Positions 35,214 through 42,933 of a stretch of DNA of 64,000 bases are shown here, piece by piece (the first letter of the stretch is position 1; each line of letters begins with the position of its first letter). Origin of the DNA: an uncultured Bacteroidota bacterium (GTDB lineage Bacteria; Bacteroidota; Bacteroidia; Bacteroidales; UBA932); assembly GCA_937901965.1 (NCBI GenBank), contig CALGSW010000002.1:124001-188000 (forward strand). Reading direction: 5' to 3'. Under the pieces are notes generated by a model, which saw only the letters and a program-made list of their open reading frames with translations, made no database searches and was not told where the DNA came from. A program made the translations under genes and the position numbers.

Positions 35214-35834
35214 ATGCGCCTTACCCCCGGAAAACAGGTTACACTCATCGTTTTCATTCTTCTCCTTATAGATCAGGTGGTCAAGATTTGGATCAAGACC
35301 CACATGACAATAGGGGAGAGCATTCCGGTTTTTGGCAACTGGTTCCAGATCTATTTCATTGAAAACAATGGAATGGCATTTGGTATGCAGTTTGGCGGTT
35401 CAGTGGGCAAATTTCTGCTTACCGCACTCCGCCTTGTCCTTATAGGAGTTATTATATACTATATTAAGAAACTTATTGAGGGAGGCGCAACAAGGGCTTT
35501 CCTTACAGGGATAGCCCTTATACTGGTGGGTGCAATAGGAAATGTAATTGATTCAATGTTCTATGGTCTCATCTTTTCCGAATCTACCTTTACAGACGTG
35601 GCTGCATTGTTACCGGAAGGTGGCGGATATGCCCCATTTATGTTTGGGAAAGTTGTGGATATGCTCTATTTTCCCCTTATTGATACTGTGTTACCTGAGT
35701 GGGTGCCATTCTGGGGAGGTGAGCAGTTTATTTTCTTCAGGCCAATTTTTAATATTGCCGACTCTTGTATCACTATAGGTGTATTCTACCTGTTGCTGTT
35801 CAGGAGGAGAGAACTCATTCATGCTTTAAAATAG
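35214..35834 (+). CDS. lspA: Lipoprotein signal peptidase (signal peptidase II)
   Basis: Cleaves signal peptides of prolipoproteins after diacylglyceryl transfer. The four-helix membrane aspartyl protease has ENNGMAFG, GNVIDSMFYG and FNIADSCI; the Asp residues of the latter two are the catalytic pair. At 206 residues it is longer than the usual 160 because of an insert between the second and third conserved regions (SESTFTDVAALLPEGGGY), typical of Bacteroidota. A strong terminator follows. Confidence 0.95.
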   Translation: MRLTPGKQVTLIVFILLLIDQVVKIWIKTHMTIGESIPVFGNWFQIYFIENNGMAFGMQFGGSVGKFLLTALRLVLIGVIIYYIKKLIEGGATRAFLTGIALILVGAIGNVIDSMFYGLIFSESTFTDVAALLPEGGGYAPFMFGKVVDMLYFPLIDTVLPEWVPFWGGEQFIFFRPIFNIADSCITIGVFYLLLFRRRELIHALK

Positions 35835-35850
35835 ATAAGAATATAGAGTA

Positions 35851-35887
35851 AGAGGGTGTACAAAGCTAAATTTGTACACCCTCTTTT
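35851..35887 (+). terminator. Strong terminator after lspA
   Basis: A perfect 14-bp stem (AGAGGGTGTACAAA at 35851-35864, TTTGTACACCCTCT at 35871-35884) with a 6-nt loop, followed by TT. It lies between convergent lspA and the sigma factor gene and may serve both. Confidence 0.85.
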
Positions 35888-35912
35888 CATTAATATATAA
35901 TAGTTGCAAAAA

Positions 35913-36404
35913 TTATCTGTCAATCTTCTCCATCAGTTTCTTTCTTGAGAAGTGAATCCGGCTTTTTACAGTACCCAGGTGAAGACCCAGCTCTTCTGCA
36001 ATTTCTTGATATTTAAATCCGTTATCATGCATCTGGAATGGGATTCTGAATTCAGGCTCCAGATCATTAACAATAGATGTAAGCTCTCTGAAACCAAACT
36101 CCTGCTCAGGTCCAAGATCTGCAGGGCGATTATTTATAACAAATTCATGAACGCCTTCGCTGAACAGGCTTTGGCGTTTACTTCTGCGGCGGTAGTCGTT
36201 AATGAAGGTGTTCTTCATTATTGTATAGACCCAAGCCTTAATATTTGTATGCTCGTTAAATTTGTCCTGATTGTTGAGTGCCTTGAAAAAAGTCTCCTGA
36301 ACAAGATCTTTAGCGTCGTCCCTGTTTGAAGTAAGGCTGTATGCGTATCTGGAGAGGTTGTCCTCAAGTTCCAGAATCTCTTTTTCAAATGTTTTCAACT
36401 TCAT
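35913..36404 (-). CDS. RpoE-type ECF sigma factor, orphan
   Basis: A 163-residue sigma-70 family factor with only regions 2 and 4. Region 2 shows AKDLVQETFFKAL and AWVYTIMKNTFINDYRR. Region 4 shows YQEIAEELGLHLGTVKSRIHFSRKKL, the DNA-binding helix-turn-helix. No anti-sigma factor gene is adjacent, so how it is held in check is unknown. It has a clear promoter upstream. Confidence 0.93.
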   Translation of the reverse strand: MKLKTFEKEILELEDNLSRYAYSLTSNRDDAKDLVQETFFKALNNQDKFNEHTNIKAWVYTIMKNTFINDYRRRSKRQSLFSEGVHEFVINNRPADLGPEQEFGFRELTSIVNDLEPEFRIPFQMHDNGFKYQEIAEELGLHLGTVKSRIHFSRKKLMEKIDR

Positions 36405-36466
36405 AAATTTAAGTGGTATTAAATGTTATTAGTCGCGGCTGTCGTGGTGTTTGTCATTAGCGAGTT

Positions 36467-36497
36467 CAAAAGTACAATTAAATAAATTAAATTGCAA
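36467..36497 (-). promoter_or_regulatory. Promoter of the ECF sigma factor gene
   Basis: On the minus strand TTG (36495-36497) and TACTTTTG (36467-36474) are spaced by 20 nt, a full match to the Bacteroidota -33/-7 pattern. The leader is about 57 nt. It lies within the gene-free stretch 36405-36773, together with a long inverted repeat. Confidence 0.6.
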
Positions 36498-36606
36498 TCT
36501 ATTAACTTATAGAGGTTGTCTATAAGTTTGCACTAGCATAATTTTATATTGGAACAAAATGGCAACAACAAAAACCCTGCCTAAAAACACGATGAGAGGG
36601 TCGCAT

Positions 36607-36716
36607 CTACCTCAGAGGAAAAGTGTCAAACATTTAATAATCAGTCCTATAGCTATATCAATTGAATTTTGTAGTTGATTGAATTTCTGATGTTTGACAC
36701 TTTTCCTCTGAGGTAG
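36607..36716. repeat. Perfect 27-bp inverted repeat with 56-nt spacer
   Basis: CTACCTCAGAGGAAAAGTGT... (36607-36633) returns exactly as its reverse complement at 36690-36716. The AT-rich spacer holds no gene. The element lies between the sigma factor promoter and the tRNA-Ser promoter. The inner part (TTTGACACTTTTCC) resembles the arms of the palindrome at 37741-37790 (TTGACACTTTATCC), so the two may be related mobile or structural elements. Confidence 0.85.
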
Positions 36717-36727
36717 TCTCGCTTTTT

Positions 36728-36758
36728 TTTGCACGCTTGGAAAAAATACATATCTTTG
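36728..36758 (+). promoter_or_regulatory. Promoter of tRNA-Ser
   Basis: TTTG at 36728-36731 and TATCTTTG at 36751-36758 with a 19-nt spacer fit the -33/-7 pattern fully. Transcription would begin near 36763, about 11 nt before the mature tRNA. Confidence 0.65.
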
Positions 36759-36773
36759 CATCCCTAAACAAAC

Positions 36774-36861
36774 GGAGAGGTGGCAGAGTGGTCGATTGCG
36801 GCGGTCTTGAAAACCGTTGAACTGAGAGGTTCCGGGGGTTCGAATCCCTCCCTCTCCGCCA
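36774..36861 (+). tRNA. tRNA-Ser (anticodon TGA)
   Basis: An 88-nt class II tRNA. The acceptor stem GGAGAGG (36774-36780) pairs with CCTCTCC (36851-36857), then G and an encoded CCA. The anticodon loop is CTTGAAA with anticodon TGA for UCA codons. A long variable arm follows, then the T arm with GGTTCGAATCC. The open frame on the opposite strand here is a translation artefact. Confidence 0.96.
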
Positions 36862-36870
36862 AAAACAGAG

Positions 36871-36901
36871 AAACCCGGTAGCGAAAGCAGCCGGGTTTTT
36901 T
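36871..36901 (+). terminator. Terminator after tRNA-Ser
   Basis: AAACCCGG (36871-36878) pairs with CCGGGTTT (36891-36898), with an inner GCGAAAGC mini-hairpin, and the T run reaches 36901. Confidence 0.8.
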
Positions 36902-36945
36902 CATTAAGAGGGTGCCTAAGCTTGCTTAGGAGCACCCACTTAATG
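36902..36945. repeat. Long stepped hairpin behind the tRNA terminator
   Basis: Three nested arms pair in order: CATTAAG/CTTAATG, GGGTGC/GCACCC and CTAAGC/GCTTAG, with small bulges. It leads straight into the tandem array. Confidence 0.7.
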
Positions 36946-37435
36946 AAAAAATCAGTTTGCCATTTGGCAAAACTGTTTCTCTGTTTTTAAGGCTCTCACT
37001 TCAGGGAACACGCCGCTTTGCGGCGTAATCCCTCCGCGCAAGCTAGCTTGCAAGCGGAAAGGGAAATGAAAAAATCAGTTTGCCATTTGGCAAAACTATT
37101 TCTCTGTTTTTGAGGCTCTCCCTCTAAGGGAACACGCTGCTTTGCGGCGTAATCCCTCCGCGCAAGCTAGCTTGCAAGCGGAGAGGGAAATGAAAAAAGC
37201 AGTTTGCCATTTGGCAAAACTGTTTCTCTGTTTTTGAGGCTCCCCCTTCAGGGAACACGCCGCTTTGCGGCGTAATCCCTCCGCGCAAGCTTGCTTGCTA
37301 GCGGAGAGGGAAATGAAAAAAGCAGTTTGCCATTTGGCAAAACTGTTTCTCTGTTTTTGAGGCTCCCCCTTCAGGGAACACGCCGCTTTGCGGCGTAATC
37401 CCTCCGCACAAGCTAGCTTGCGGCGGAAAGGAAAA
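36943..37435. repeat. Four tandem 122-124-bp hairpin-rich repeats
   Basis: Units start at about 36943, 37066, 37190 and 37313. Each carries three small palindromes: around TTTGCCATTTGGCAAA, GCCGCTTTGCGGC, and a CCGC...GCGG stem around AAGCTAGCTT. Units differ at only a few bases. Each also has GTTTCTCTGTTTTT, the reverse complement of the AAAAACAGAGAAAC just after the tRNA. No open frame of note and no spacers, so not CRISPR. The array fills the first half of the 970-bp stretch without genes after the tRNA. Confidence 0.9.
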
Positions 37436-37443
37436 CTCAGATC

Positions 37444-37580
37444 ACAGGCGTGGGTGGGACAAGCATCTATCTAGTTGAAAAATCATGCGTTATAAAATAT
37501 AAGTTTCATATAACCAGCATTTTACGTTTTGCAACCACTTCAACAACAACCCCATAGATGTTTGTCCCACCCACGCCTGT
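37444..37580 (-). repeat. 137-bp palindromic element, copy 1 (reverse orientation)
   Basis: Terminal inverted repeats of 27 bp (ACAGGCGTGGGTGGGACAAG... and its complement) match at 26 of 27 positions. The interior, read on the minus strand, matches copies 2 and 3 at 45753 and 46169 (GGGGTTGTT..GAAGT, GTTTT..). Flanking sequence to 37660 (GCGAAGCACCATTTAAAT) is also shared with those copies in inverse orientation. There is no coding capacity. Confidence 0.88.
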
Positions 37581-37740
37581 TTTATGCCGAACGGCTAAAC
37601 ACTGCGAAGCACATCTCAATCCGGCCACAGGCGGTATCAAAAAGCGAAGCACCATTTAAATCCTGTTGAGGCGATGTGTAAAATGCTAATTTGCTCATAA
37701 CGATATCAGCCCGCGAGTCCGTAACTATTTATATGTTTGG

Positions 37741-37790
37741 TTATTAACACTTTATCCGAGGGGTCATCCGTCGGATAAAGTGTCAAATAA
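37741..37790. repeat. Palindrome with ACACTTTATCCGA arms
   Basis: ACACTTTATCCGA (37747-37759) and TCGGATAAAGTGT (37771-37783) form a perfect 13-bp stem around GGGGTCATCCG, with further imperfect pairing outside. A degenerate version (TTAACACTTTAACCGAGGGG...) occurs in each 416-bp unit at 45.9-46.5 kb. It lies 43 nt from the end of the AraC-type gene and could act as its terminator. Confidence 0.75.
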
Positions 37791-37832
37791 CTATATATCT
37801 GCAATTTACAGCGATGCGGGTAAACGATTGTA

Positions 37833-38693
37833 CTATTGAAGTGGAAGATAAATCTCGGTCTTAAGTTTGTCCGGTTCTGTTCTGGAGGGATCGCTTATGT
37901 ACTTTTCAAAGATGGGCAGGTCCCTTAGTTGCTCTCCGCTCTCAGGAAGCCATTTTGAGAAAATTGTGTCATAAACAAGACCTAAACTACTATAAGGTCC
38001 TTGATAAGAGAAAATTGCATACTTGCCTCCGGGAATATTCTTCACTCCAATCTCTCCATGAGGTTCAACCGGTTTGGATATTACCAGACACACGTCTGAA
38101 CGGAGCTTTTCAATCTCTGTTACTTTTGGATCATTGTGATAAATTCCTATATGCTCTATACCGGCAGAAAATAATTTCTTCTCCTTTACATATGCCCAAA
38201 GTTTTGCAAATGTTCCGGGGAAGTCAAGATCGCTGTATGCCCCTGTCAAACGGATGTAGATTGCCTTTTTTGGTTCAAGCTCCAGGATCTTGGGAGCCTT
38301 CAGTGTAAAATCAGGATTCAGATTGATTTTTTTCATTATGAAATAGTTTTTGTCTGCCCGGTACTCTTTGGGTGATATACCGTACAGCTGTTTAAATGAT
38401 TTTGAAAGCGAAGAGGGAACTTCATAGCCTACTTTGTATGCAATCTCTTCAATGGGTATCTCTGAGTACCTCAATTGATGTGCTGCTGTCTCAAGCCTTA
38501 ATCTGGTAATATAGCTGCCCAGCGGCTCACGGACAAAAGCTTTAAAGATTCGGTGGAAATGGAATTCAGAAAAATTTGAAATCTCAGACAGAGTTCTCAA
38601 ATCGATTGACTCACCAAGATTGCTGTTGATATACTCAATTACAATGTTGAGTCTCTTTTGGTATTCCTCCCGCGTTGATTGTTTTGTATTCAT
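37833..38693 (-). CDS. AraC-family regulator with GyrI-like effector domain
   Basis: A 286-residue transcription regulator. The two helix-turn-helix units of AraC/XylS lie at the N-terminus (about 12-110: LSEISNFSEFHFHRIFKAF, IEEIAYKVGYEVPSSLSKSF). A GyrI-like/SOUL-type small-molecule domain follows (about 125-286: ELEPKKAIYIRLTGAY, GGKYAIFSYQGPY, ISDPSRTEPDKLKTEIYLPL). This is the Rob/MarA-like order DNA-binding then effector domain. A -7 box ends 4 nt before the ATG. It is divergent from a methyltransferase gene, which it may control. Confidence 0.9.
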   Translation of the reverse strand: MNTKQSTREEYQKRLNIVIEYINSNLGESIDLRTLSEISNFSEFHFHRIFKAFVREPLGSYITRLRLETAAHQLRYSEIPIEEIAYKVGYEVPSSLSKSFKQLYGISPKEYRADKNYFIMKKINLNPDFTLKAPKILELEPKKAIYIRLTGAYSDLDFPGTFAKLWAYVKEKKLFSAGIEHIGIYHNDPKVTEIEKLRSDVCLVISKPVEPHGEIGVKNIPGGKYAIFSYQGPYSSLGLVYDTIFSKWLPESGEQLRDLPIFEKYISDPSRTEPDKLKTEIYLPLQ

Positions 38694-38697
38694 AATG

Positions 38698-38722
38698 CAA
38701 ATTTAGGAGGATGCTCTCCTCC
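38698..38722 (-). promoter_or_regulatory. -7 box of the araC-type gene with an adjoining inverted repeat
   Basis: TAAATTTG on the minus strand (38698-38705) ends 4 nt before the ATG. Immediately upstream lies GGAGGA-TGCTC-TCCTCC (38706-38722), an inverted repeat in the promoter spacer that could be an operator, perhaps for autoregulation. Confidence 0.45.
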
Positions 38723-38784
38723 GGGCTTTTCCTGTATTGCTAATTTTGATATCCTGAAATGCTAATTTAGAATAAACTTTTCTC

Positions 38785-38792
38785 TACATTTG
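38785..38792 (+). promoter_or_regulatory. -7 box for the methyltransferase gene
   Basis: TACATTTG fits TAnnTTTG. It predicts a leader of about 170 nt before the ATG at 38968, which contains two hairpins. Confidence 0.45.
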
Positions 38793-38843
38793 CATATCTA
38801 AAATTATTGGATGGTTATTTCTAAATCGGATTTGGTGTAAATG

Positions 38844-38924
38844 CTGTCAGTCTGAGGATTACTTTCCCAGATGGCAGAATTGTAAACTCTTTGTTTCATG
38901 CATTTTTGCATGAAATGTTTTTTT
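38844..38924 (+). promoter_or_regulatory. Leader hairpin followed by intrinsic terminator (attenuator-like)
   Basis: First, CTGTCA..TCTG..GG (38844-38856) can pair with CC..CAGA..TGGCAG (38867-38877). Then TTTCATGCA (38894-38902) and TGCATGAAA (38907-38915) form a perfect 9-bp stem followed by a run of seven T within 38918-38924. This lies between promoter and gene, the layout of a riboswitch or attenuator. I recognise no known riboswitch class. Confidence 0.5.
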
Positions 38925-38967
38925 GTTTGATTAACAAAATCAAAAATTCTAAAAATTAATTTACATC

Positions 38968-39741
38968 ATGAGTAACGAAATAAAATCAATTACAGAATTC
39001 GACTTCAACCTTATTTGCGAATATTTTTCTTTAGTAGAGAGACAGGGGCCGGGAAGTCCGGAGGCTACTATTAAAGCCCTCAGTTTTGTAGAGAACCTCA
39101 ATGAAAACTCAAAAATTGTCGACCTGGGATGTGGAACGGGAGGTCAGACAATGGTGCTGGCACAAAATACACCCGGCTCAATTACAGCAATAGATCTCTT
39201 CCCAAAGTTTATTGAAATCTTCAATGAAAATGCAACGAGACTCTCACTTAATAACAGAGTAAAGGGTGTTGTAGGCTCAATGGATGATCTTCCCTTTAAG
39301 GAGGGAGAGCTTAATTTAATCTGGTCTGAAGGGGCTATTTACAATATCGGTTTCAAAAAGGGGCTCAGCTACTGGAGACAATTTCTAAAAGATGGAGGGT
39401 ATTTGGCAGTAACCGAGGCGTGCTGGTTTACTTCAGAGAGGCCTGAGGAGATTAATAATTTTTGGGTAGAGGCCTATCCCGAGATTGACACTATACCGGC
39501 CAAAATCTCCCAGATTCATGAAGCCGGTTATTTACCCGTAGCTTCATTTATATTGCCGGAAAATTGCTGGACCGACCACTACTTTCTGCCACAGAGGAGC
39601 TCCCGCGAAGAATTTCTCAAAAAGCATCCTGATAACAGAGCTGCAGAGGAGCTGGTTGCAAACGAAAAGCGTGAGTCTGAACTTTACGCAAAGTACAAGG
39701 AACATTATGGATACGTCTTTTTTGTGGCAAAACGTATTTGA
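38968..39741 (+). CDS. SAM-dependent class I methyltransferase
   Basis: A 257-residue soluble methyltransferase. Motif I is VDLGCGTGGQT, followed by an acidic motif II (TAIDLFPKF) and VVGSMDDLPF. The substrate is unknown; the sequence resembles small-molecule methyltransferases of the Methyltransf_25 type. It has its own terminator, so it is a single-gene unit. The divergent AraC/GyrI regulator and the structured leader suggest induction by a small molecule. Confidence 0.87.
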   Translation: MSNEIKSITEFDFNLICEYFSLVERQGPGSPEATIKALSFVENLNENSKIVDLGCGTGGQTMVLAQNTPGSITAIDLFPKFIEIFNENATRLSLNNRVKGVVGSMDDLPFKEGELNLIWSEGAIYNIGFKKGLSYWRQFLKDGGYLAVTEACWFTSERPEEINNFWVEAYPEIDTIPAKISQIHEAGYLPVASFILPENCWTDHYFLPQRSSREEFLKKHPDNRAAEELVANEKRESELYAKYKEHYGYVFFVAKRI

Positions 39742-39788
39742 TGTAAAATTTTTTATCATTGTATCCCTAAATATGGTTAATCTTATCT

Positions 39789-39822
39789 GCGCAGTCCCTA
39801 ATAGTGGGGATTGCGCTTTTTT
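39789..39822 (+). terminator. Terminator after the methyltransferase gene
   Basis: GCGCAGTCCC (39789-39798) pairs with GGGATTGCGC (39807-39816), one G-T pair, followed by TTTTTT. Confidence 0.8.
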
Positions 39823-39858
39823 ATATATGTGCGGACCTTTGCACCGTTTAAAGAACCA

Positions 39859-42800
39859 ATGTTTAAAAACAAAACGATGCACAGGTTATTTTCAAAAACA
39901 ATTTTTTTGCTTGTACTTTCATTTGCAGCCGGTTTTCAGCTCTCTCCGGCGGCTTATGGTCAGGCAGATCTCTCTCTTACCGGAGTTGTAATCTCAGAAG
40001 AAGATGGCAAACCGGTATCATACGTAACAGTTAATATAAAAGGGACAAACCGGCACACACTCACGGATGACAACGGAAAGTTTGTGATTCCCGGAACCAT
40101 AGGCGATACTATTTTTGTCTCATCTTTAGGCTACAGCCCTGTTCTTATTGCAGCAGACAATCATAATCTCAGCGTTAAGATTAAACCATCAACATTTGTA
40201 CTGAAAGAACTTAAAGTTGTAGCAACAGCCTTGGGAATAAAAAGAGCTCCCAAAGAGCTGGGAAGTTCTACCGAAGTGATAAGGGCGGATGAACTTACCC
40301 AGGGATCACCCCTTAACCCTCTTACGGGACTAACCGGAAAAGTGGCAGGATTGAGAATTAATATGTATGACAGCAAGGTTGATCCAAATTTCCAGATAAC
40401 AATGCGCGGGTCACGCTCAATCACCGGAAACAATGCTCCTCTCTATGTGGTTGACGGTGTTCCTGTCCCGGAAATAAGCAGGCTTAATCCTGGTGATATT
40501 GAGAGCATAACAATACTGAAAGGTGCAAACGCGGCTGCCCTCTACGGATCAGAGGGTGTTAACGGAGCACTGATTATTGTAACAAAGAGCGGTGAAGGCA
40601 GTAAAGGCAGAGTCAGTTTCAGACAATCAACCTCCCTGTCTGACGTATATCTGCTACCAAAAGCTCAGACAGAGTTTGGTCAGGGGCTGGATGGAATCTA
40701 CAGCCCATCTGAATACCAGTCATGGGGCCCGGCATTTGATGGGACAAATGGCTACTCTGCAAGAAAAAGAGATGTGAGGAAAGAGCTTTTCACAACAGGA
40801 ATCAACATCCAGAACGACCTCTCTTTCTCAAAAGAGACGGGAGACGACAGATACTATCTCTCTCTGCAAAATATTACAGTTAAAGGAATTATCCCTAAAG
40901 ACAGAAGTTCAAGAAACGGAGCAAGATTCAACACTTTACAGAACATAGGAAAGCTAAGGGTTAATTCTGCTATAAGTTACAGTCATGTAAACACAAATAC
41001 AACACCTGATGGTCCTTGGGTATCAATGTACAAAATGCCGGCAAACTTCCCCATTGAGGAGATGGTAAACTGGAGAGATCCAAACTCTAAGGGACACCCT
41101 GATAACTTCTTTACTTCGGTTGTGAAAAATCCATACTTCTTGATTGACACATACAGAAACGAATCAATCCAGCAGGTGGTTAGCGGAAAAGTAGAGGCAG
41201 AGTACCCTGTTACAAGCTGGTTAAGGGTAATGTACAGACTGGGCCTGTATAGTAACTCCCTCCAGACAAGAAGCACCGTTGAGCGGTTTGATTCAGAGAG
41301 GGCGGGTGCAAGCCAACAGGGAAGTGTGTCAGACGGAACCTCAAACTTCCGCAGAATAAACGGAGACCTTATCCTATCTGCCGAGAGAGAATTTGGCAAA
41401 ATAAAAATTAACGCAATTGCCGGACATAACTTCAGGGATGAGTTGACCAAAACAACCAATATCGCAGCCTCAAACCTTCTTTTTCCAGATCTTTTCAACC
41501 AGGGAAGCAGATCCGGAAATCTGACAGGAGGTTCGGCAATACTTACCGAACGTCAGTTCTCTATCTATGCCGAGGTGACCGCCGGTTATTCGGGTTACCT
41601 ATTTCTAACCTTAACAGGAAGAAGAGATAAAACCTCCCTTCTCCATCCGGACAACAATACATACTTCTATCCCGGTGCCAGTGCGTCATTCATCATTACC
41701 GATGCCTTTCCTTCAATAAGAGAAAATACGGTAACGGACTATCTCAAACTATACACATCTTACAACAAAACAGGTAACGTAAATCTCTCTCCATACTCAC
41801 TGAATCTTACATACACTCAAACCGGTGGATTCCCATACGGTGACCTGACAGGATTTGTGCCATCATCAAAAAATCCAAATCCGGATATAAGACCTGAATT
41901 TGTACGTTCATTTGAAGCTGGTGTACAGTGGAGTCTTCTGAAGAGGAGGCTTAATGCAGAGCTTGCCTATGTTTACTCAAACTCACAGGGTCAGATTTTT
42001 GCCGCAACAAGTTCTGCAGCTACAGGATATACCACATCCATGGTTAATCTTGGAGAGCTTGAGAATAATATCATCGAATTTACTATTGACGGAGATATTG
42101 CCAGAACAAGAGATTTCAGAATAAACACAGCATTCAGCTACACTTATATTAATAACGTGGTTAAAGATCTCTATGGAAGCGGAGAGGCAGAAGAGTACAA
42201 CATTTTCCGCCAGTCTTATGCTATAAAAGGTATGCCATATCCCAGCCTGAAGGTTACTGACTATAAGAGGGACAATCAGGGGAGAATAATTGTAGATGCA
42301 ATTACAGGACTTCCATCTGCCTCAACTGAGCCCACATATAAGGGTACAATGGTACCCCCTCACCAGTTAGGCTTTCAGGCAACAATCAGGTATAAAGGAA
42401 TTTCTCTATTTGCCGACTTTGAGTCCCGCCTGGGAGCATGGATGTATTCAGAGGTGGCCAACGCAATGATACAGACCGGAACGCACCCAATGACTACCCA
42501 ATACGGACGGAAAGAGTTTGTAATTCCAAATTCAGTCATAGAAATCAACAATCCGGATGGGTCGGTTGCATATCAGCCAAACACATCCGTCGTTGCCAAA
42601 GGGAGCGGAAATTCGGCCTACTGGAATAAATATGTTGCAGGATATTCTGTAAACTACGCTGCTCCGGGTGACTATTTCAAAATGAGAACTCTCTCTCTGA
42701 AGTACACTTTTTCAAGGGCTGCAATTGCTAATATGAAGATATTTAAAGAGGTAACAATTGGAGCAGAGGCAACAAACCTCTTTATCATCAGACATAAAGA

Positions 42801-42912
42801 CAATGATTTTGGCGATCCGGAGTACTTGTATAATAACACAGCCGGATACTACAGTTGGCGTCAGGTTCCCCCGTACAGAACAGTGGGATTTACAGTAAAT
42901 ATTGTTTTCTGA
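39859..42912 (+). CDS. SusC/RagA-family TonB-dependent receptor
   Basis: A 1017-residue outer-membrane transporter. A signal peptide (ending near SPAAYGQ) is followed by a carboxypeptidase-like domain (LTGVVISEEDGKPVSYVTVN), the plug with the SusC signature PLYVVDGVPV and NPGDIESITILKGANAAALYG, and a 22-strand barrel ending in FTVNIVF. It imports a ligand together with the SusD-like lipoprotein encoded next. The ATG at 39859 is used; ATG 39877 also gives a good signal. There is no glycosidase beside it, so the ligand may be a peptide, metal chelate or other small molecule. Confidence 0.93.
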   Translation: MFKNKTMHRLFSKTIFLLVLSFAAGFQLSPAAYGQADLSLTGVVISEEDGKPVSYVTVNIKGTNRHTLTDDNGKFVIPGTIGDTIFVSSLGYSPVLIAADNHNLSVKIKPSTFVLKELKVVATALGIKRAPKELGSSTEVIRADELTQGSPLNPLTGLTGKVAGLRINMYDSKVDPNFQITMRGSRSITGNNAPLYVVDGVPVPEISRLNPGDIESITILKGANAAALYGSEGVNGALIIVTKSGEGSKGRVSFRQSTSLSDVYLLPKAQTEFGQGLDGIYSPSEYQSWGPAFDGTNGYSARKRDVRKELFTTGINIQNDLSFSKETGDDRYYLSLQNITVKGIIPKDRSSRNGARFNTLQNIGKLRVNSAISYSHVNTNTTPDGPWVSMYKMPANFPIEEMVNWRDPNSKGHPDNFFTSVVKNPYFLIDTYRNESIQQVVSGKVEAEYPVTSWLRVMYRLGLYSNSLQTRSTVERFDSERAGASQQGSVSDGTSNFRRINGDLILSAEREFGKIKINAIAGHNFRDELTKTTNIAASNLLFPDLFNQGSRSGNLTGGSAILTERQFSIYAEVTAGYSGYLFLTLTGRRDKTSLLHPDNNTYFYPGASASFIITDAFPSIRENTVTDYLKLYTSYNKTGNVNLSPYSLNLTYTQTGGFPYGDLTGFVPSSKNPNPDIRPEFVRSFEAGVQWSLLKRRLNAELAYVYSNSQGQIFAATSSAATGYTTSMVNLGELENNIIEFTIDGDIARTRDFRINTAFSYTYINNVVKDLYGSGEAEEYNIFRQSYAIKGMPYPSLKVTDYKRDNQGRIIVDAITGLPSASTEPTYKGTMVPPHQLGFQATIRYKGISLFADFESRLGAWMYSEVANAMIQTGTHPMTTQYGRKEFVIPNSVIEINNPDGSVAYQPNTSVVAKGSGNSAYWNKYVAGYSVNYAAPGDYFKMRTLSLKYTFSRAAIANMKIFKEVTIGAEATNLFIIRHKDNDFGDPEYLYNNTAGYYSWRQVPPYRTVGFTVNIVF

Positions 42913-42933
42913 CAGAATTAGAAATTTACAAAA

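Noticed and set aside
36612..36935. 107-residue open frame on the minus strand with GGIRTPGTSQFNGF
   Set aside because: It is the antisense translation of tRNA-Ser, a well-known annotation artefact in many genomes.
36943..37435. Possible CRISPR array
   Set aside because: Whole 123-bp units repeat head to tail with no unique spacers, and there are no cas genes nearby.
39811..39858. Longer start for the SusC-like receptor at a TTG
   Set aside because: The TTG lies inside the terminator of the preceding gene and would put 16 residues ahead of the signal peptide.
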